From NCBI GenBank assembly GCA_039621445.1, contig CP154954.1, forward strand, positions 78,006,073-78,070,072: a DNA stretch of 64,000 bases, read 5' to 3'. Source of the DNA: Euglena gracilis. Taxonomy: Eukaryota > Euglenida > Euglenophyceae > Euglenales. Made by a program: the position numbers and the translations under genes. Shown in pieces: positions 35,236 through 47,034 of this stretch; the stretch's first letter is position 1; every line of letters begins with the position of its first letter. The notes under the pieces are model-generated. The model was given only the letters and a program-made list of their open reading frames with translations. It ran no database searches and had not been told where the DNA came from.

Positions 35236-35434
35236 CCGGCCCCGGCGCGGTGCCCGGGGCGCAGCGCAGCTCGACGCCCGCCATGCCGGTGCCGAGGGAT
35301 GGGGGCCCGGGCTGGGCGACGGCGCCGCGGCGGCCCCCAGGCAGCAGCACGAAGCGGTTGCCGTACGGGCAGTGGGTCACCAGGCGGTCCCCCTCGGCCT
35401 GGAAGGCATAGCCGTTGGGGCAGGGGGAGCTGTC
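35236..35434 (-). CDS. Gene M exon candidate
   Basis: The acceptor actcag opens a minus frame reading DSSPCPNGYAFQAEGDRLVT, then HCPYGNRFVLLPGGRRGAVA, then GMAGVELRCAPGTAPG, with the donor cgg/gtctcc. Third positions are almost all G or C. It looks like a folded segment with three Cys residues. The product is unknown. Confidence 0.6.
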
Positions 35435-35566
35435 CTGAGTGGGGGGATGTAGGTGGCCCAAATGACCCCCCCACCCACCCATCCACACCACTATACCCAC
35501 CCCCCCACCAACCGCCCCCCCCCCCTCACACACACAATACACACACAACACACACGATACACAACC

Positions 35567-35598
<32 letters not shown>

Positions 35599-36735
35599 AT
35601 ACACAGGCATGGAAGGAAACGTGCACAAGAAAGTAATAGAACTATTTAAAAGAAAAAAGGAAGAATGAAAAAGATAATAAAATAAATAAACAAACAAATA
35701 AACAAACAAACAAATAAATAAATAAACAAACAAACAAACAAACAAACAAACAAAATAATACACAAAAAATAAATGGATCTGTTTTCATTTTTCAAACTGG
35801 ACACCTTGATGTTCCCAACAACGAGCCAAAGCAAGCCTCAGAAGAAATTCTACCTCGTCTGAGACGAGAATAATAATTCATTGACAGAAATGATTTTGTT
35901 GGATATTATATAAATATTTCTGCCACACCAGCAGCAAATACAATTGATGCCAAATTCAACAACCAAAACTCCAAATGACACAAGAAAAATCGTCGAGGCA
36001 CAGACAGCTGCCCCAAGCGGAGGTCAGCTGAGCACGGACGTCATCCAAATCCTCGTACTGCAGGAAGACTGCCCCTGGGATGACCTGAGAGCCGCGGGTC
36101 ATTCCCAGTCTTAGGGAGTCTTGGGGAGAATTTAAGGAAACTTATAGAATCTTATTGGAATCTTAGGGAACCTTGTGGAATCACATTGGAATCTTATTGC
36201 AATCTTAGGGAATCTTAAGGAATCTTAGGGAATCTTATGCAATCTTATGAATTTTATGGAATCTTAGGGGATCAATCTTAGGGAATCTTATTGGAATCGA
36301 AGGGAATCTTAGGGAATCTTAGGGAATCCTAAGATTCCCTAAGATTCCCCAATCTCCCTGGCTTTCCCCTGAAGGTTGGACCCGGCTCCATACGACCCCC
36401 CCCCCCCGATCACTCTTAATGGCGTTACACTTGTAAGTTGGATAATGACTGCGGGGACACCACTACTTGTTACTCTTGGCTTCCCTCCCAGGCGGGGGGT
36501 CGCAAAAATACCCATCTGGCCTTTGTTCAAGGACTCCGGGTCCGTGGCTGGGATGACCACAAGCTGCACACTGACTAGACCCTCCCCCGGGAGTCCTGGG
36601 GTCCTCTGGCAAAAAGAATTTCCTCCAGCGCTCCATGCGATGTGGAAATGGGGGGTATTTGACGTTCAAATGGGTTCGTCCCCTCGTCTCCCCTGGGGGG
36701 GTCATCTGAGTTGAAAAGGAGTCTGGAGGGGGCAC
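35435..36735. other. Intron-like sequence with simple repeats
   Basis: CA repeat (35522-35598), AAAC/AAAT tetramers (35646-35770), unique AT-rich sequence, and a GGAATCTTAGG-type minisatellite (36107-36352). No exon is supported. Confidence 0.55.
36107..36352. repeat. GGAATCTTAGG-type minisatellite
   Basis: About 20 imperfect copies of an 11-base unit (ggaatcttagg and variants), ending with the unit in inverse (cctaagattccc), which makes a terminal hairpin. Confidence 0.85.
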
Positions 36736-36873
36736 AGGGGGGCATGCCTCGGGGATGAAGCGACGGGCGAAGGGTGGGGCCCTGCCCAGGCCCTCCGCGG
36801 GCTGGTACTCCGGCGGCCGCAGGCTGGCGCTGGCCCCGAGGTCAGATTTCGGGCACTGCCACTTCCAGCCATA
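36736..36873 (-). CDS. Gene M exon candidate
   Basis: Acceptor gtccag and donor cct/gtgccc bound a minus frame reading YGWKWQCPKSDLGASASLR, then PPEYQPAEGLGRAPPFARRF, then IPEACP. It is rich in aromatic residues and has high third-position GC. No family is recognised. Confidence 0.55.
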
Positions 36874-36892
36874 CTGGACCCATTTACCTAAA

Positions 36893-37023
36893 CTGTGTGT
36901 GTGTGCGTGCGCGCGCATGTGTGTGTGTGTGTGTGTGCGCGCGCGTGCGTGCGTGGCATGGCGTGCGTGCATGCGTGGCGTGGCATGCGTGCGTGCGTGG
37001 CATGGCGTGCGTGTTTGCGTTCG

Positions 37024-37075
<52 letters not shown>

Positions 37076-37092
37076 TGTGTGTGTGTGTGATT
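36893..37092. repeat. GT/GCGT microsatellite
   Basis: GT and GCGT repeats with ggcatggcgtgc interruptions, filling the whole intron between two gene M exon candidates. Confidence 0.9.
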
Positions 37093-37132
37093 GCGCCACT
37101 GGCCAGCACAGGATCACGGATGTGCAAGCCAC

Positions 37133-37275
37133 TGTCGCGGAAGGCGAAGGTAGGAAGGCCCGAGCCGTGGACCATCACCTGCCCACTCGGCGGGCCGACC
37201 TCCGTGACGTCCGCCACCGCGTTGGCCGGCACGCGGGGGGCGTCCCATGGGGGCTCCCGGGCGAAGGAGTGCGGG
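37133..37275 (-). CDS. Gene M exon candidate
   Basis: The acceptor ctgacag opens a minus frame reading PHSFAREPPWDAPRVPANAV, then ADVTEVGPPSGQVMVHGSGL, then PTFAFRD, with the GT donor at 37132. An earlier GT after SGQ is possible. Third-position GC is high. No domain is recognised; the region after VTEVGPPSGQ looks like beta strands. Confidence 0.55.
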
Positions 37276-40147
37276 CTGTCAGTGGCTCCTGAGTGCAACC
37301 AGCAACCAGCAACGCCAGTATTGTGTGAAAAGGACGTTGAGGCCGTTGGAGGACCAGAGAGGATCTAAATTCTCTGAGATTTCAATGGGTCAAGGTTTGC
37401 GGAAAGCCATGCCGACGGCCCTCAATTCCCATTTGTGACAGTTTGAGTCATTGTTCTCAGCCAAAAGAAAACACATGCACTCAGAACCGTCCCACAACAT
37501 CTGCTCTGATGCTTCATAGGCGCATAATGAACTTTGAAGTGCATCTCGTTCCTCTTATTTCCAAAAGGCAAGAAGCAAAGACACCAAACAAAGAGCAATC
37601 ACAATCACAATTTCACCTCTCTGTGTTGCATTCTTCCTTCAAAGAATTATTTCAGAAACTGGACTCAATTGGCAGCAACAACAAATATTCGCCATTGTTG
37701 GTATCATCAGTGGTAGAATTTTTATCAGGGGGTATTTCAGGTACCAAAACCTTCTGGATATGGCACGTTCCATGCCAGAAAATTTCCTGTGTCTGGCACC
37801 CCATCAGATGGTGGGAATCTAACTCTCCTCATTAAATAAACCACCCTGAATTTTGCATTTTTGGCGGGATTTCAAAAAAAAACCTCTGGGGGGTTTGCAA
37901 GGTTCGACATCAGCCAGGTAGGGACCGAACCCCCCCTTGGTCAAGACGGCGGCGGGGGGGGGGGGGGCATTGCGTATACAAGTCACGGACAAAATGAACC
38001 ATTTTGGCTGACACAAAGCGCTGGGACAGAAATCCTTACTCCCCCAAAATCGGCCTAACACTCCATTTTTGAGGAAATTTTGTCAAAATTACCAAGAAAA
38101 GTGAATTGCTAGACGCAGAATTTTGACCTTTTGGGGGTGGGGATACTCCCTCACAGCCACCTCAATGCCATGACACCCAATTTATGTCGAACCGTGGGTT
38201 TTCATAAAGACCCCCGGGGGGGGGGTCCAGCCTCTGGCTGGCAAAAAAGGCTGCTGGCTGGAAACGAGCTGCTGGCTGGACCCCCCGGGGGATAGGGGGG
38301 GGGTCACAGTTTTCTTAAGCCGGAGGGGACCCCATCCCCTGGGGGGGTCCAGCCAGCCAGCAGCTCAAATCCAGCCAGCGGCCCAAATTCGGGCTGAAAG
38401 CCCCCCCGGGGGGTCGAGTGAAATAAAGTTGGGTCCAGCCCGGCCAGAGGCCGGGCCAGCCGGCCACAAGCTGGCCAGCCAACTAGGCTGCCCAGCTCAC
38501 ATATCCTATTTTTTCCCTCATCACAGCTTCCGTGCCCTCAATGTCTAGCACCTACACCTGTGTGGCATGAGTCGGTAAGCAGGCTGTTCCTCCGGTCCCG
38601 ATCCAGCATTGATTTAGCATCGAGAAGGCAAAATTGTTTTAGAAAATATTGTTTTTTCATCGACCCAGCCCAATGCAGCCCCCTCCAGCCCCAGACCCCC
38701 CCAATTAGAAGCCCCCTGGGGCTACTATTCGGTCACCCTGCGGAAAACTCGAGCGGGGGGGGGGGCTTCTAATTGGGCACCCTTTGTCTAAAGGAAAACC
38801 TTCTGCTGGCGGCCGATCCGGAGATCGAATGTGGCCCAAAATTAAATTCCTGCAAGGGAAATTTTTTGGAGTTCTTTGGGTAGATATTGACTGTCTCAAG
38901 GAAACCAGATATCAATTTTGTTTCCCGATGACGACCTATTTTCATGGAGATTTTCGAGGTTTTCGAGGTTTTCACCATTTTTCGGAAAAACTTTGTCAAC
39001 TTTGTCGGCCAGCTTGGTCGGGGGGGGGTCTGTTATTTGAATTTTTGATGGGAAACCTGAGGGGGGGGCTTCCATTTGGGGGGTGTTATTTGGGGAGGGG
39101 CTTCTAATTGGGGGGGTACTTTGGGGAGGGGGGCTTTGCATTTGGGGAGAGTAATTTTCTGGGGTGGCTTTCGCAAATCCTCAAGCGTCCGATTGTTCCT
39201 TTGCCTCCTCTCTGTAGCTCTTCTCTACCGTGTCCTCCCCAAAGAACCTGGCAGGGGGGGGGTAAGGCAAAAAGATGGGTCCAGTAATCTGGCACCCGCT
39301 GTTTGGGGCTCAGGATCTCAGGACTGAGAAGATAGTGCCCAAATAACCAGGCAGGGAGAAGGTAAAAAAAAAGTTGGCTTCAAACCCTTGATTGCAATTA
39401 CAAAATTCACAATTATGGCAATGGCACAATTATGGATGAAATATTTTATATCTGAAGGGCTCACACTTTCATAGTTTTGGTGACGAGGAAACCAAAAACC
39501 AAAAAAAAAGCGCCTGTTCGGAAAGATTGGGCTTTGCCATCCACATCGACTTTCTCTTTCCATGCAACCTTCCCCTCCCCATAGTTGGCCAGCCCGATTT
39601 GCATCCTTGACCCATTTTTCACTTTTCTTTTGGTTTATTTTGCGCTCGGCCTGCAGAAATTATCACTGTGCAATTTCGCCCCACCCCCACAAGGTGTGCA
39701 TTCTTTCTTCCACCTTCAGGCTGAGCATCCTGGGGTTGGTCTTCCAAGGCACCCCAGTGCTGGGGGAAGGCCGGGGCTTACGGCAGGCCGACCAGGCTTC
39801 AATTTAAGGCACGTGGTGGGTTCGGACCCCCCTCCAGTAGTGGGGGGGGTTGGGGCGACACCCCCTGACCAAACAGTGGTGTGGTCTGGGCGCCATTGTG
39901 AGCCAAAAATGCCATTTTGGGCACTTCATGGGCAAAAATTTGTCAAAAAATGCAAAAGATTTCGCATGCGAAGCGGGAAAGAAAAATTTGACCTTTTTGG
40001 GGGGTCCCGGGTACCCCCCGGGGTTGTTCTGGACTCCCCACGGCAGGTGGGGGGTGGTCCGGACCCCCCTCTGGTCCGGGGGGGGGGATACCCCCCACCT
40101 AAACCCTGTGCACCCTCCTCATATCGAATCCTGGGGTTGGCCCACAC
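37276..40147. other. Intron-like or intergenic sequence
   Basis: Unique AT-richer DNA to about 37860; ccagccagc / G-run blocks (38205-38480); an inverted pair ccaattagaagcccc / gggcttctaattgg (38699-38778); a series of ATTTGGGG-type motifs (39050-39170); and a dispersed G/C-run element (39812-40135) resembling 62735-63145. No exon is supported. Confidence 0.5.
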
Positions 40148-40290
40148 CTCCGGCCAGGGGGGTGGACGCGTACGAGCCACCCGGGCGGTCCAGCGCGCGG
40201 TAGGCGTCCCACGGCGGTTGAGCCGGCGGCGGCGGCGGCGGGGGATGCGGTTGCTGTTGGGGGAAATGCGTGGCGGCGGCCATCATGGTG
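40148..40290 (-). CDS. Gene M exon candidate, Gln/Pro-rich
   Basis: The minus frame reads MMAAATHFPQQQPHPPPPPP, then PAQPPWDAYRALDRPGGSYA, then STPLAG at the donor gag/gtgtgg. The ATG pair at 40281-40286 may be internal. The WDAYRAL core is protein-like inside a Pro-rich stretch. Confidence 0.5.
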
Positions 40291-41251
40291 GTGGTGCACG
40301 CCATCAACATCGATCGGAGGGCCACATCCACGAATTCATTCGGCCACACCACGTTGGTTACAATTTGGCTTGGCCCCCCCTGTGTTACACAAAAAAAAAA
40401 ACCGTTGCTGGTCGCTCGTGCGAAATGTGAGGCAGATGCCTGACCGCCGGGGGGGGGGGGGCGACATTGGGCATGCATGAAATTGGTTCCAACAAAATTG
40501 GTGGCACAAAAATCGGGGAAAACGGCCGGGGAAAAATTTGTGTGGTTTCCTTAAATTGAAAAAATTGGGCACCGACACGAGGAGAAATGGAAAATACAAA
40601 CACTATTAGAAATTCCAAAAGAGCTGTAAAACTGAAAGAGCAGCCGAACATAACCCCCCAACAATCCTTGAAAGCCAAACACACTTTGAGAAAAAAAAGT
40701 GTTAGATAACAAAAAATTGTGTAGCCAAAATCAAATACTCATGTAACTGCTCTTTCTCACATCTCGTATTTCATCACGTGTGTGAATCTGGTGAAATATT
40801 TTAAATGGCTTGAGAATCTCTGAGTGGTTTCCCAAAATTGGTCCTGGCGTAATAATTGGGCGGATTTTGAACCGAACGCCATCCAAAACAATCTTATCCA
40901 TACCCTCCATTTTGGGTGGCCACCTCTGCCGTCTGGGGTCCCAGCCAGCAAGGATCACGACCCGCAAAACAAAAAGAGGTTTTTTTTGTTTGGAAGGGGC
41001 AAAGCCATTTTTTGACACCACCTAGAGGGACACAAATGCATGTGACCGAAGACAGGCAGCAACCTGCTATGGGGCATGCCGGGGAATCGCCTTGTGTACC
41101 CGACCCTTCGCCTTGGAGGCTTTTCGTGGTTCCTGGTTCTGTGCCCCTTCCCCTGCCAACCATTGGGTGGGGCACAGCAGCAGGGCGGGCATGGCAGACC
41201 CCCCCCCCCGAGGACCCCATGCAAATTTGGGGGGGGGAGGCCGCCGCCCAC
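40291..41251. other. Intron-like sequence
   Basis: AT-richer unique sequence with short A runs and one G/C-run block (41195-41235). No exon is supported. Confidence 0.4.
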
Positions 41252-41375
41252 CGTCCCCAGCCGTGGGCGGTGGTGGGGGCCCCTCCCCTGACGGCGGCCG
41301 CGGCGGGGCGGGGCGTCGGGGGGCGGCGGCGGCCACGGGCGCGAGGCCGGGGCCGGGCCCGTTTGCCACCCGGCC
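41252..41375 (-). CDS. Gene M exon candidate, Ala/Pro-rich
   Basis: The minus frame reads RVANGPGPGLAPVAAAAP, then RRPAPPRPPSGEGPPPPPTA, before a GT donor. GC is extreme on both strands, so strand and frame rest on the donor and neighbouring exons. Confidence 0.35.
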
Positions 41376-41621
41376 GCTGCCGTCGGGGGGGGGGGTGAGG
41401 CGGTGCTGTTTGTGTGTGGTGTGAAAAATATAAAACTTTGTTACAGGAATGATTTAATTGGGGTGGCCGCCATCCAGTCCCCCCCAACATCCATTGACCC
41501 TTCCATCCTGACAAGGGTAGTTGTATCCCCCCGCCCGCAGTGCTGGAAAAGAACAAAAGCCATCGATGGGGGACCACCTTGGGGGGAGTCCGGCACAGAG
41601 CGAAACGCTGACACGTCCTAC

Positions 41622-41906
41622 AGGGTGGGGCTGTGGCGGTGGCGCTGGCGCTGGGGCCGCTGCACCGCACTGGCCGGGCCGGACCGGGGGCAGCCGGGGC
41701 TCCGCCGGGGGCGGCTGCGGGGGCGGCGGGGGCAGCAGCGGGATGAGGCGGTCCTCCGGGGGCACGGAGGGGTTGGGCGGGATGAGCTTGATGTGGTCTG
41801 TGCCGGAGAAGCGGGGCCCGGGGGGCCCCCGACGCCGCCCACCCGGTGCAGGGGGATGCTGTGGAACGCGTATGTGTGCCGTGCCGCCAGCATCGCTCCC
41901 CACCCA
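41622..41906 (-). CDS. Gene M exon candidate with apparent frameshift
   Basis: On the minus strand the 5' part reads GWGAMLAARHTYAFHSIPLH (from the acceptor cccag at 41907) and the 3' part reads FSGTDHIKLIPPNPSVPPED, then RLIPLLPPPPPQPPP, to the donor cct/gtagga. The two parts are in different frames; the switch falls in a G/C homopolymer near 41815-41830. Either one base is missing there, or a small intron is present, or two exons abut. Confidence 0.5.
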
Positions 41907-42709
41907 CTGGGCCGGCCAACAACCTCAGAGAACAGTCGAGCAAGGTGAGGTGCGATTCCACACACATGCACAATCGCGGTGTGTGGAAGGGCAATCCTTA
42001 AGCCAAAAAAAATCCCATCCCAGCAAATTCAATGAAAATCCACAAGAAAAACTCAATGTCAAAAATATTACCAAAAAAAAACGGCCACAATTTGGCAAAA
42101 ATGGGTCGACTTTCAGGGGGAAATGATTTCTGGCATCTTTAAATCATCGCCCACCAGCCAAGCCAGACCGTCAAAAAAATGCAATTTTTCAAACTTAGTT
42201 TTGTCCCCTTTTGATCTCTGGATTGGCCATCTGGCCGTCCCTTGTGCTGAAGGACAGTCCTTGAGGGGGGCGGTCCTTAACGGGAAAAAAATCCCGTCTT
42301 ATGAACCGCCCTGGGGTCAAGCACCTATGCCTACCCCCCACCCCCCGGTTATTGTTGGCCCTATTATTGCCATGTTGGCCCCAATAGGCCAGGGGGCAGG
42401 TCATGCTGACCCCAACAACCAAGGGGGTCAACGAGCCGCCAAGCCAAAATGCCCCAAAAAGGGGGGGTCCATGTCGGCCCCAACGGGACGGGGGGCCACC
42501 TTTGGGGGGCCATGTTGGCCCCAACAGCAACTTGGGGGGGGGGCAGCAAGCCAGGGGGGGGGGGGTAGGCAGCTGGGCTCGATATAAGGCAGGGGGGAGG
42601 TTGGACCCAGCAGGGGGGTGGGGGACACCCCCCTGTGCAGTGGTGCAGGTGACCGGAAAATTTTGCCCCAAGTGGGGGAAGGGCAGGTTCAGGGGTGCCC
42701 CGGCCGGAC
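41907..42709. other. Intron-like sequence
   Basis: Contains a small ggcggtccttaacggga hairpin related to family B ends (42262-42315), then several ccatgttggccccaa units on both strands (42370-42530). No exon is supported. Confidence 0.45.
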
Positions 42710-42866
42710 GGACTTCTTCTCCTTCGACCCGGAGCCACCAGACAAGGGGCTGATGGGGCTCTCCGGGCTGCAGGGGCGGCTCACCGGGGCGGGGGCGGGG
42801 GCCTTCGACGGGAACAGCAGCACCTCGTCGTTGAGCACCATCGGCCGCCGATGCAGGTCGTTCCAC
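42710..42866 (-). CDS. Gene M exon candidate
   Basis: Acceptor cgatcag and donor tcc/gtccgg bound a minus frame reading WNDLHRRPMVLNDEVLLF, then PSKAPAPAPVSRPCSPESP, then ISPLSGGSGSKEKKS. Third positions are almost all G or C. The start looks folded (alternating hydrophobics), the rest a Ser/Pro linker. A GTGAGC inside it could be an earlier donor. Confidence 0.6.
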
Positions 42867-43044
42867 CTGATCGGTGATGGAGCTGTGTTTGCTCTTTTGG
42901 AAACGCCAAGTCTGGTGATTTGTTTGAAACAGACGAAATTGGGGAAACATGTCATGTCACACGTGACACTGCTGACAACAAAGGTCGTCGACCTTACGTC
43001 ACCTCGCGTTGCATCGTTGCATACCTCACATTGCACCACAAGTC

Positions 43045-43220
<176 letters not shown>

Positions 43221-43226
43221 CCACAC

Positions 43227-43423
43227 ACCGGGCGCAGAAGCCGGTGCAGTGGTGGAAGGAGTTCCGCTGGTTGGGGCACTTGATGAGCTTGCGCGTCCGC
43301 GGCGACACCACGGCGAACTCGTCCTCAATGTTGAGGGGGGGCACCAGGGCAGCCAGGTCGGGCTCAATGCCGGGAGCCCCGGCACGCTGAAGCGGCATCA
43401 GGGGCGGGGGGAGCGTTCCCCTT
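43227..43423 (-). CDS. Gene M exon candidate with Cys/His cluster
   Basis: Acceptor acttcag and donor cccg/gtgtgt bound a minus frame reading RGTLPPPLMPLQRAGAPGIE, then PDLAALVPPLNIEDEFAVV, then SPRTRKLIKCPNQRNSFHHC and TGFCAR. Third-position GC is very high. The ending C-x7-H-H-C-x3-C could bind a metal; a similar C-x-N-x-x-N-[PS]-[FY]-H-x-C arrangement occurs, to my recollection, in some uncharacterised plant proteins, but no homology is claimed. The donor abuts a 170-base CA repeat in the next intron. Confidence 0.6.
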
Positions 43424-44357
43424 CTGAAGTTGGCCAGGGCGAGGGTAACAACTGCCCGCCCAATTCCTAGGTGCAGACTCATTCTGAGGATGATGCAGGG
43501 GGTCAATCTGTTTTTTTTGTATTATTTACCTGTGGCGTCTTGCACCGGAAAAGGCACAAGGTTTGTGCCTGCTCTTGCTGAAAAACCACCCAATGCTGCA
43601 TTCGGCACCTATTCGGAGGTTGAAAGATGCCGTTATTCAGTGTTCTTGGTGGTGATTTGTGATTTCTCGTGATTTTGTTAGTTTGGGAAACCACCAAATT
43701 CGTGCTGGTTTGTGATGGTTCGTGATTATTTGTGGCACAAATTTGTGGAATTCCTGATTACCCACATATACGCACACACGAACACGCATACAGTGACCAG
43801 TCCCACTGCACTTTCCAAGGTGTGGCCAGCCTGCCGGGGGGCGAGGAACGAAGTTTCAGAGGAGGCGATCGTCATCGGGGAGGCGGAAGGAGGGAGAGGT
43901 GTGGCTACGGGAGGGGGCCTGAGCAGGGCACAGGGAAGGAAAACCCAGGACCAAAAGATCGCCGAAGAGCAGACGGAGAGGATGGGAGACAATCAAAACA
44001 GATTTGCAGAACTGTGTCAAAACAAATCCGGGTCGAGGGAATCGTGACCCACTCTGAAGGGAGAAGCCCATCTAATATTTAAAGGCTGGGCATGCCCCGA
44101 CGGATGATGCACATGTCAGTTAACAATTGCTGTGGAACTGGGGTCTCCTTGGGCCTCCTCATATTTTTGCCCCAAACATTCAACGGCTGAAAATATAGAA
44201 CCCCTGCTTTTGTTTCCCTCTTCTGCAGTTTGGTCAGAATCGGGCACTCCTGCTGTTCCTCAGCAGAAAAGGAAAGCCGTCGGGGTGTGAAGCCTGTGCT
44301 GCAGCACTACTGCACCACTGTGTTCCCTCCGATCGACGGCGTTGGTGGAGAGCACAC
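43424..44357. other. Intron-like sequence
   Basis: Mostly unique sequence; no repeat block or exon is supported. 43690-43735 has short gtttgtgatggttcgtgatt repeats. Confidence 0.4.
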
Positions 44358-44488
44358 CTGGAAACAGCGGGTGGCGGTGCGGGGGAGGAGGCGGTGGAGG
44401 GGGCTGGGCGGCCATGCAGTGCAGTGACTGCGGACACCGTCGGGTCAAAGGGCCGGGGGGCGACGCTGCTGCTGGGCTGCTCCAAGGC
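44358..44488 (-). CDS. Gene M exon candidate, Pro/Ser/Ala-rich
   Basis: Acceptor cacag and donor ccag/gtgtgc bound a minus frame reading ALEQPSSSVAPRPFDPT, then VSAVTALHGRPAPSTASSPA, with high third-position GC. An alternative frame begins at an ATG and reads MAAQPPPPPPPPHRHPLFP. Confidence 0.45.
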
Positions 44489-45124
44489 CTGTGAGTCCCG
44501 CCACCCCCCGCGGGCAAACCACCGCCGGACTTCTATGCCCCACCCACACCCACACCCACACTTACACCTATCCACCGGTCCACGCCCACCCACCCACCCA
44601 CCCCCCCCCCCACCCCCCCCCCCACCCACAAACACATACATACATGTGGCGAATGCACAGACCCTTAAATGAGACATGGCACAGCACAGGAATGGCTGGG
44701 GGGGTTGAATAGATAGGTCTGGATGGTCAAAAAAGTCCTGTGCTCTTCAAGAGGAATTCAAAGAAGCTGAAACGGTGTCAATGAAGGAAAGAGAGCTGAG
44801 CGGAATGCAATAACGCTGGAGCAATGCACACAAATGCAAAAAAAAGAGGACATCGTCATGTGCTTTGGTGTTGACAAATGGTGCACCACCCCAGAAAAGA
44901 AAAAAAAAGAAACAAAGAACACATCTCACGGAACGCCTAAAATTTTGGATGTATTTTGGATGTAAATGTGAAAAAAATGAAAAAAAGTATCAGGAAGTCG
45001 GTAAACAGTGTAAAAAAAGAGAGAGGGTTTTGCCACCTGGAAACTCAATAACTACGCGGCAAAGGGGACCTCAGCCATTGGCCGGTGGCGGTCCTGGGTC
45101 GGAGGGATGGCGGCCCGGGCTAAC
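44489..45124. other. Intron-like sequence
   Basis: CCCACACC-type microsatellite (44535-44635), then AT-richer unique sequence. No exon is supported. Confidence 0.4.
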
Positions 45125-45199
45125 CCCAACGCTGCCGCCGGAGATACTCCACCACAGGCCTGTCCGCCAGCCCACCAAACCGCGGGCAAGCTTTTCCCT
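45125..45199 (-). CDS. Gene M exon candidate
   Basis: The minus frame reads EGKACPRFGGLADRPVVEYL, then RRQRW, between gcag and the donor ggg/gttagc. It is charged and helical in character, unlike the Pro-rich neighbours. Its plus shadow reads as Ala/Pro-rich. Confidence 0.45.
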
Positions 45200-46789
45200 C
45201 TGCTTGCAAGGACCTGCAAGTCTCTCAGCTGGATCGATATGGTTGGCTCCAAAAAATCGGTTTGTTGGATGCAGTTGCTTCAGAGTGCCGTCCTGCATCG
45301 TAAACCCTCCCTTCAAACACAGCCACCCCCCAAATACAAGCCCCCCGGATAGGGATCGGGATCCAAGCTATGACCCCCCCTTGACAACTCCAAATGGACA
45401 GGGTTTTTGGCTTTTGCTTGGTTTTTTGCATAGATGGGCACTAAATTTTTTTTGCGGGTAATTTTGAAATTCTTGAAAATGAGGGGGAAAAGGCATTTTT
45501 TAAATCACTTCCCGGCGCACAGCACTGGAAGAAAAAAATTTGCTATTTTTGAAACCTGTCGAGGACAAAAATGCAGTGCGTCCCCCTCCCAAAACCCCCC
45601 AAAATTCCGAGCTACGACCCCAAATATGATTCCCCCCATCCCTGGCCTTTGGGCGAAAAATGATACCGGGGGTTAAATTTGGGGGGGGCACCAGATCAAC
45701 GGGGACAACTTCTGGGCGACTTTGTACCCAAACTGGGCCAATTCTCAGCGAGCCAATCCTAACCTAACCCCAACCCAACAGTCCGAACAAAAATGATGGA
45801 AAACCACCCAAATTCTCCCATCACTTTTCCCCATCATCCCCCCCTGTAGCCTTTCTACGCCCTTTTGGAGGAGCCACGTTCACAGGTAGTTTAATTTTAC
45901 ACAAAAGGATGGGGGGTATGATATATGGTCAATTTTGGGTCTGGTTTTTTTTTAATACAAAAGCACAAAAAAGACACCCAGAAAAACATTTTGACCATTT
46001 TTTTTTAGAATTTGGGTTGCTCCTTGCCGAAGAATTTTCATCACAAGTGGAAAAAATAACCACCATTTTTTTTCATCATCTGATCATTAATCATTAAGTT
46101 TTCCAAAATAAAAAAATTCCCAACGTTTTTCTCGTCATTTTTCCCCCGGCATTTTTGTTTTCCGTCATTTTTGTCCGGACTGCATTCCTAAATTTAACTG
46201 TTCTTGATTAAATTTATTAAACACTCACTGAATCCAGCAACCATTGCCCAGTTTTGGCATGTTTCCCTGGCACCGGGGGACTGAGGAGTTGAAAATTGGG
46301 TAACGGGTGTCACACTGTGACCCCCCTTCTGACTACTACTGGACCGCCCTGGGGGGGGGCAAGTGGTAGGCAGCTGCCAAATAAACACTGCAACAACAAC
46401 AACAACAACAACAACAACTACTACTACTACTACCACTACACCATTCAAAATGCTCAACCAATACACCTGAAACATTTTTGGCGACGCCCTACCAAATTGC
46501 TGCGCACTCAAATACTCCAGATGCTGGTGACTCACTCCTCTCTCCAAGAAAACAGCCATTTTAACAAAAAAAAATCAGCCACTCCACCATCAACAGACAT
46601 TATCTGATCGGCACCCCCCCCCCCCCCCCCCCCCCCCCCCCCGTCCCCCCGCTGCCACCGGAGGTTTCCGCCCATCTGCCGTACAATTCCAGAAGGGGCT
46701 CCATCGTCCTCCGTCGTCTCATGCCTGGACCCCGCACGCATGCCCCCACAGACGTGTGCCCCATCGGCCCCTGCCCCCCCCCCCCACAC
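45200..46789. other. Intron-like sequence
   Basis: A decayed hairpin block (45510-45530), cctaacctaacccc telomere-like bases (45762-45775), AT-rich DNA, CAA then CTA triplet repeats (46388-46440) and a C run (46612-46642). A candidate exon in the 46640-46730 region is only weakly supported. Confidence 0.45.
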
Positions 46790-47034
46790 CCCTGGAAAGG
46801 CCTCTGAGCGGGGTACGGCCCTCGCCCGGGCGGCCGGGGGCATCCCGCGGCCCACCGAGGGGACGGCAGGTTCGCCGGAGCCCCCCTGACCGACAGCCCC
46901 GGCGCTGGGGCCGGCGCCGGAGGCACTCGGGGGGGGGGGGAGGGGGGGAGGGGCACGGGCCGCGGGATGGGCGGCCGGGCGCGGCCGGGGGGTCGGCTCC
47001 CGCTGCCCCCCCGGGCCGCCGTCCAGCGGGTGCA
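46790..47034 (-). CDS. Gene M exon candidate, Pro/Ala/Gly-rich
   Basis: The acceptor ctccagtgcag opens a minus frame reading VHPLDGGPGGQREPTPRPRP, then AAHPAARAPPPLPPPPSASG, and finally AARARAVPRSEAFPG at a GT donor. The same frame stays open through about 46640 (reads RHETTEDDGAPSG), so another exon may follow. All three minus frames are GC-rich, so frame choice rests on the splice sites. Confidence 0.45.

Noticed and set aside
36107-36352. CRISPR-like array
   Set aside because: The 11-base units are contiguous with no unique spacers; it is a minisatellite.
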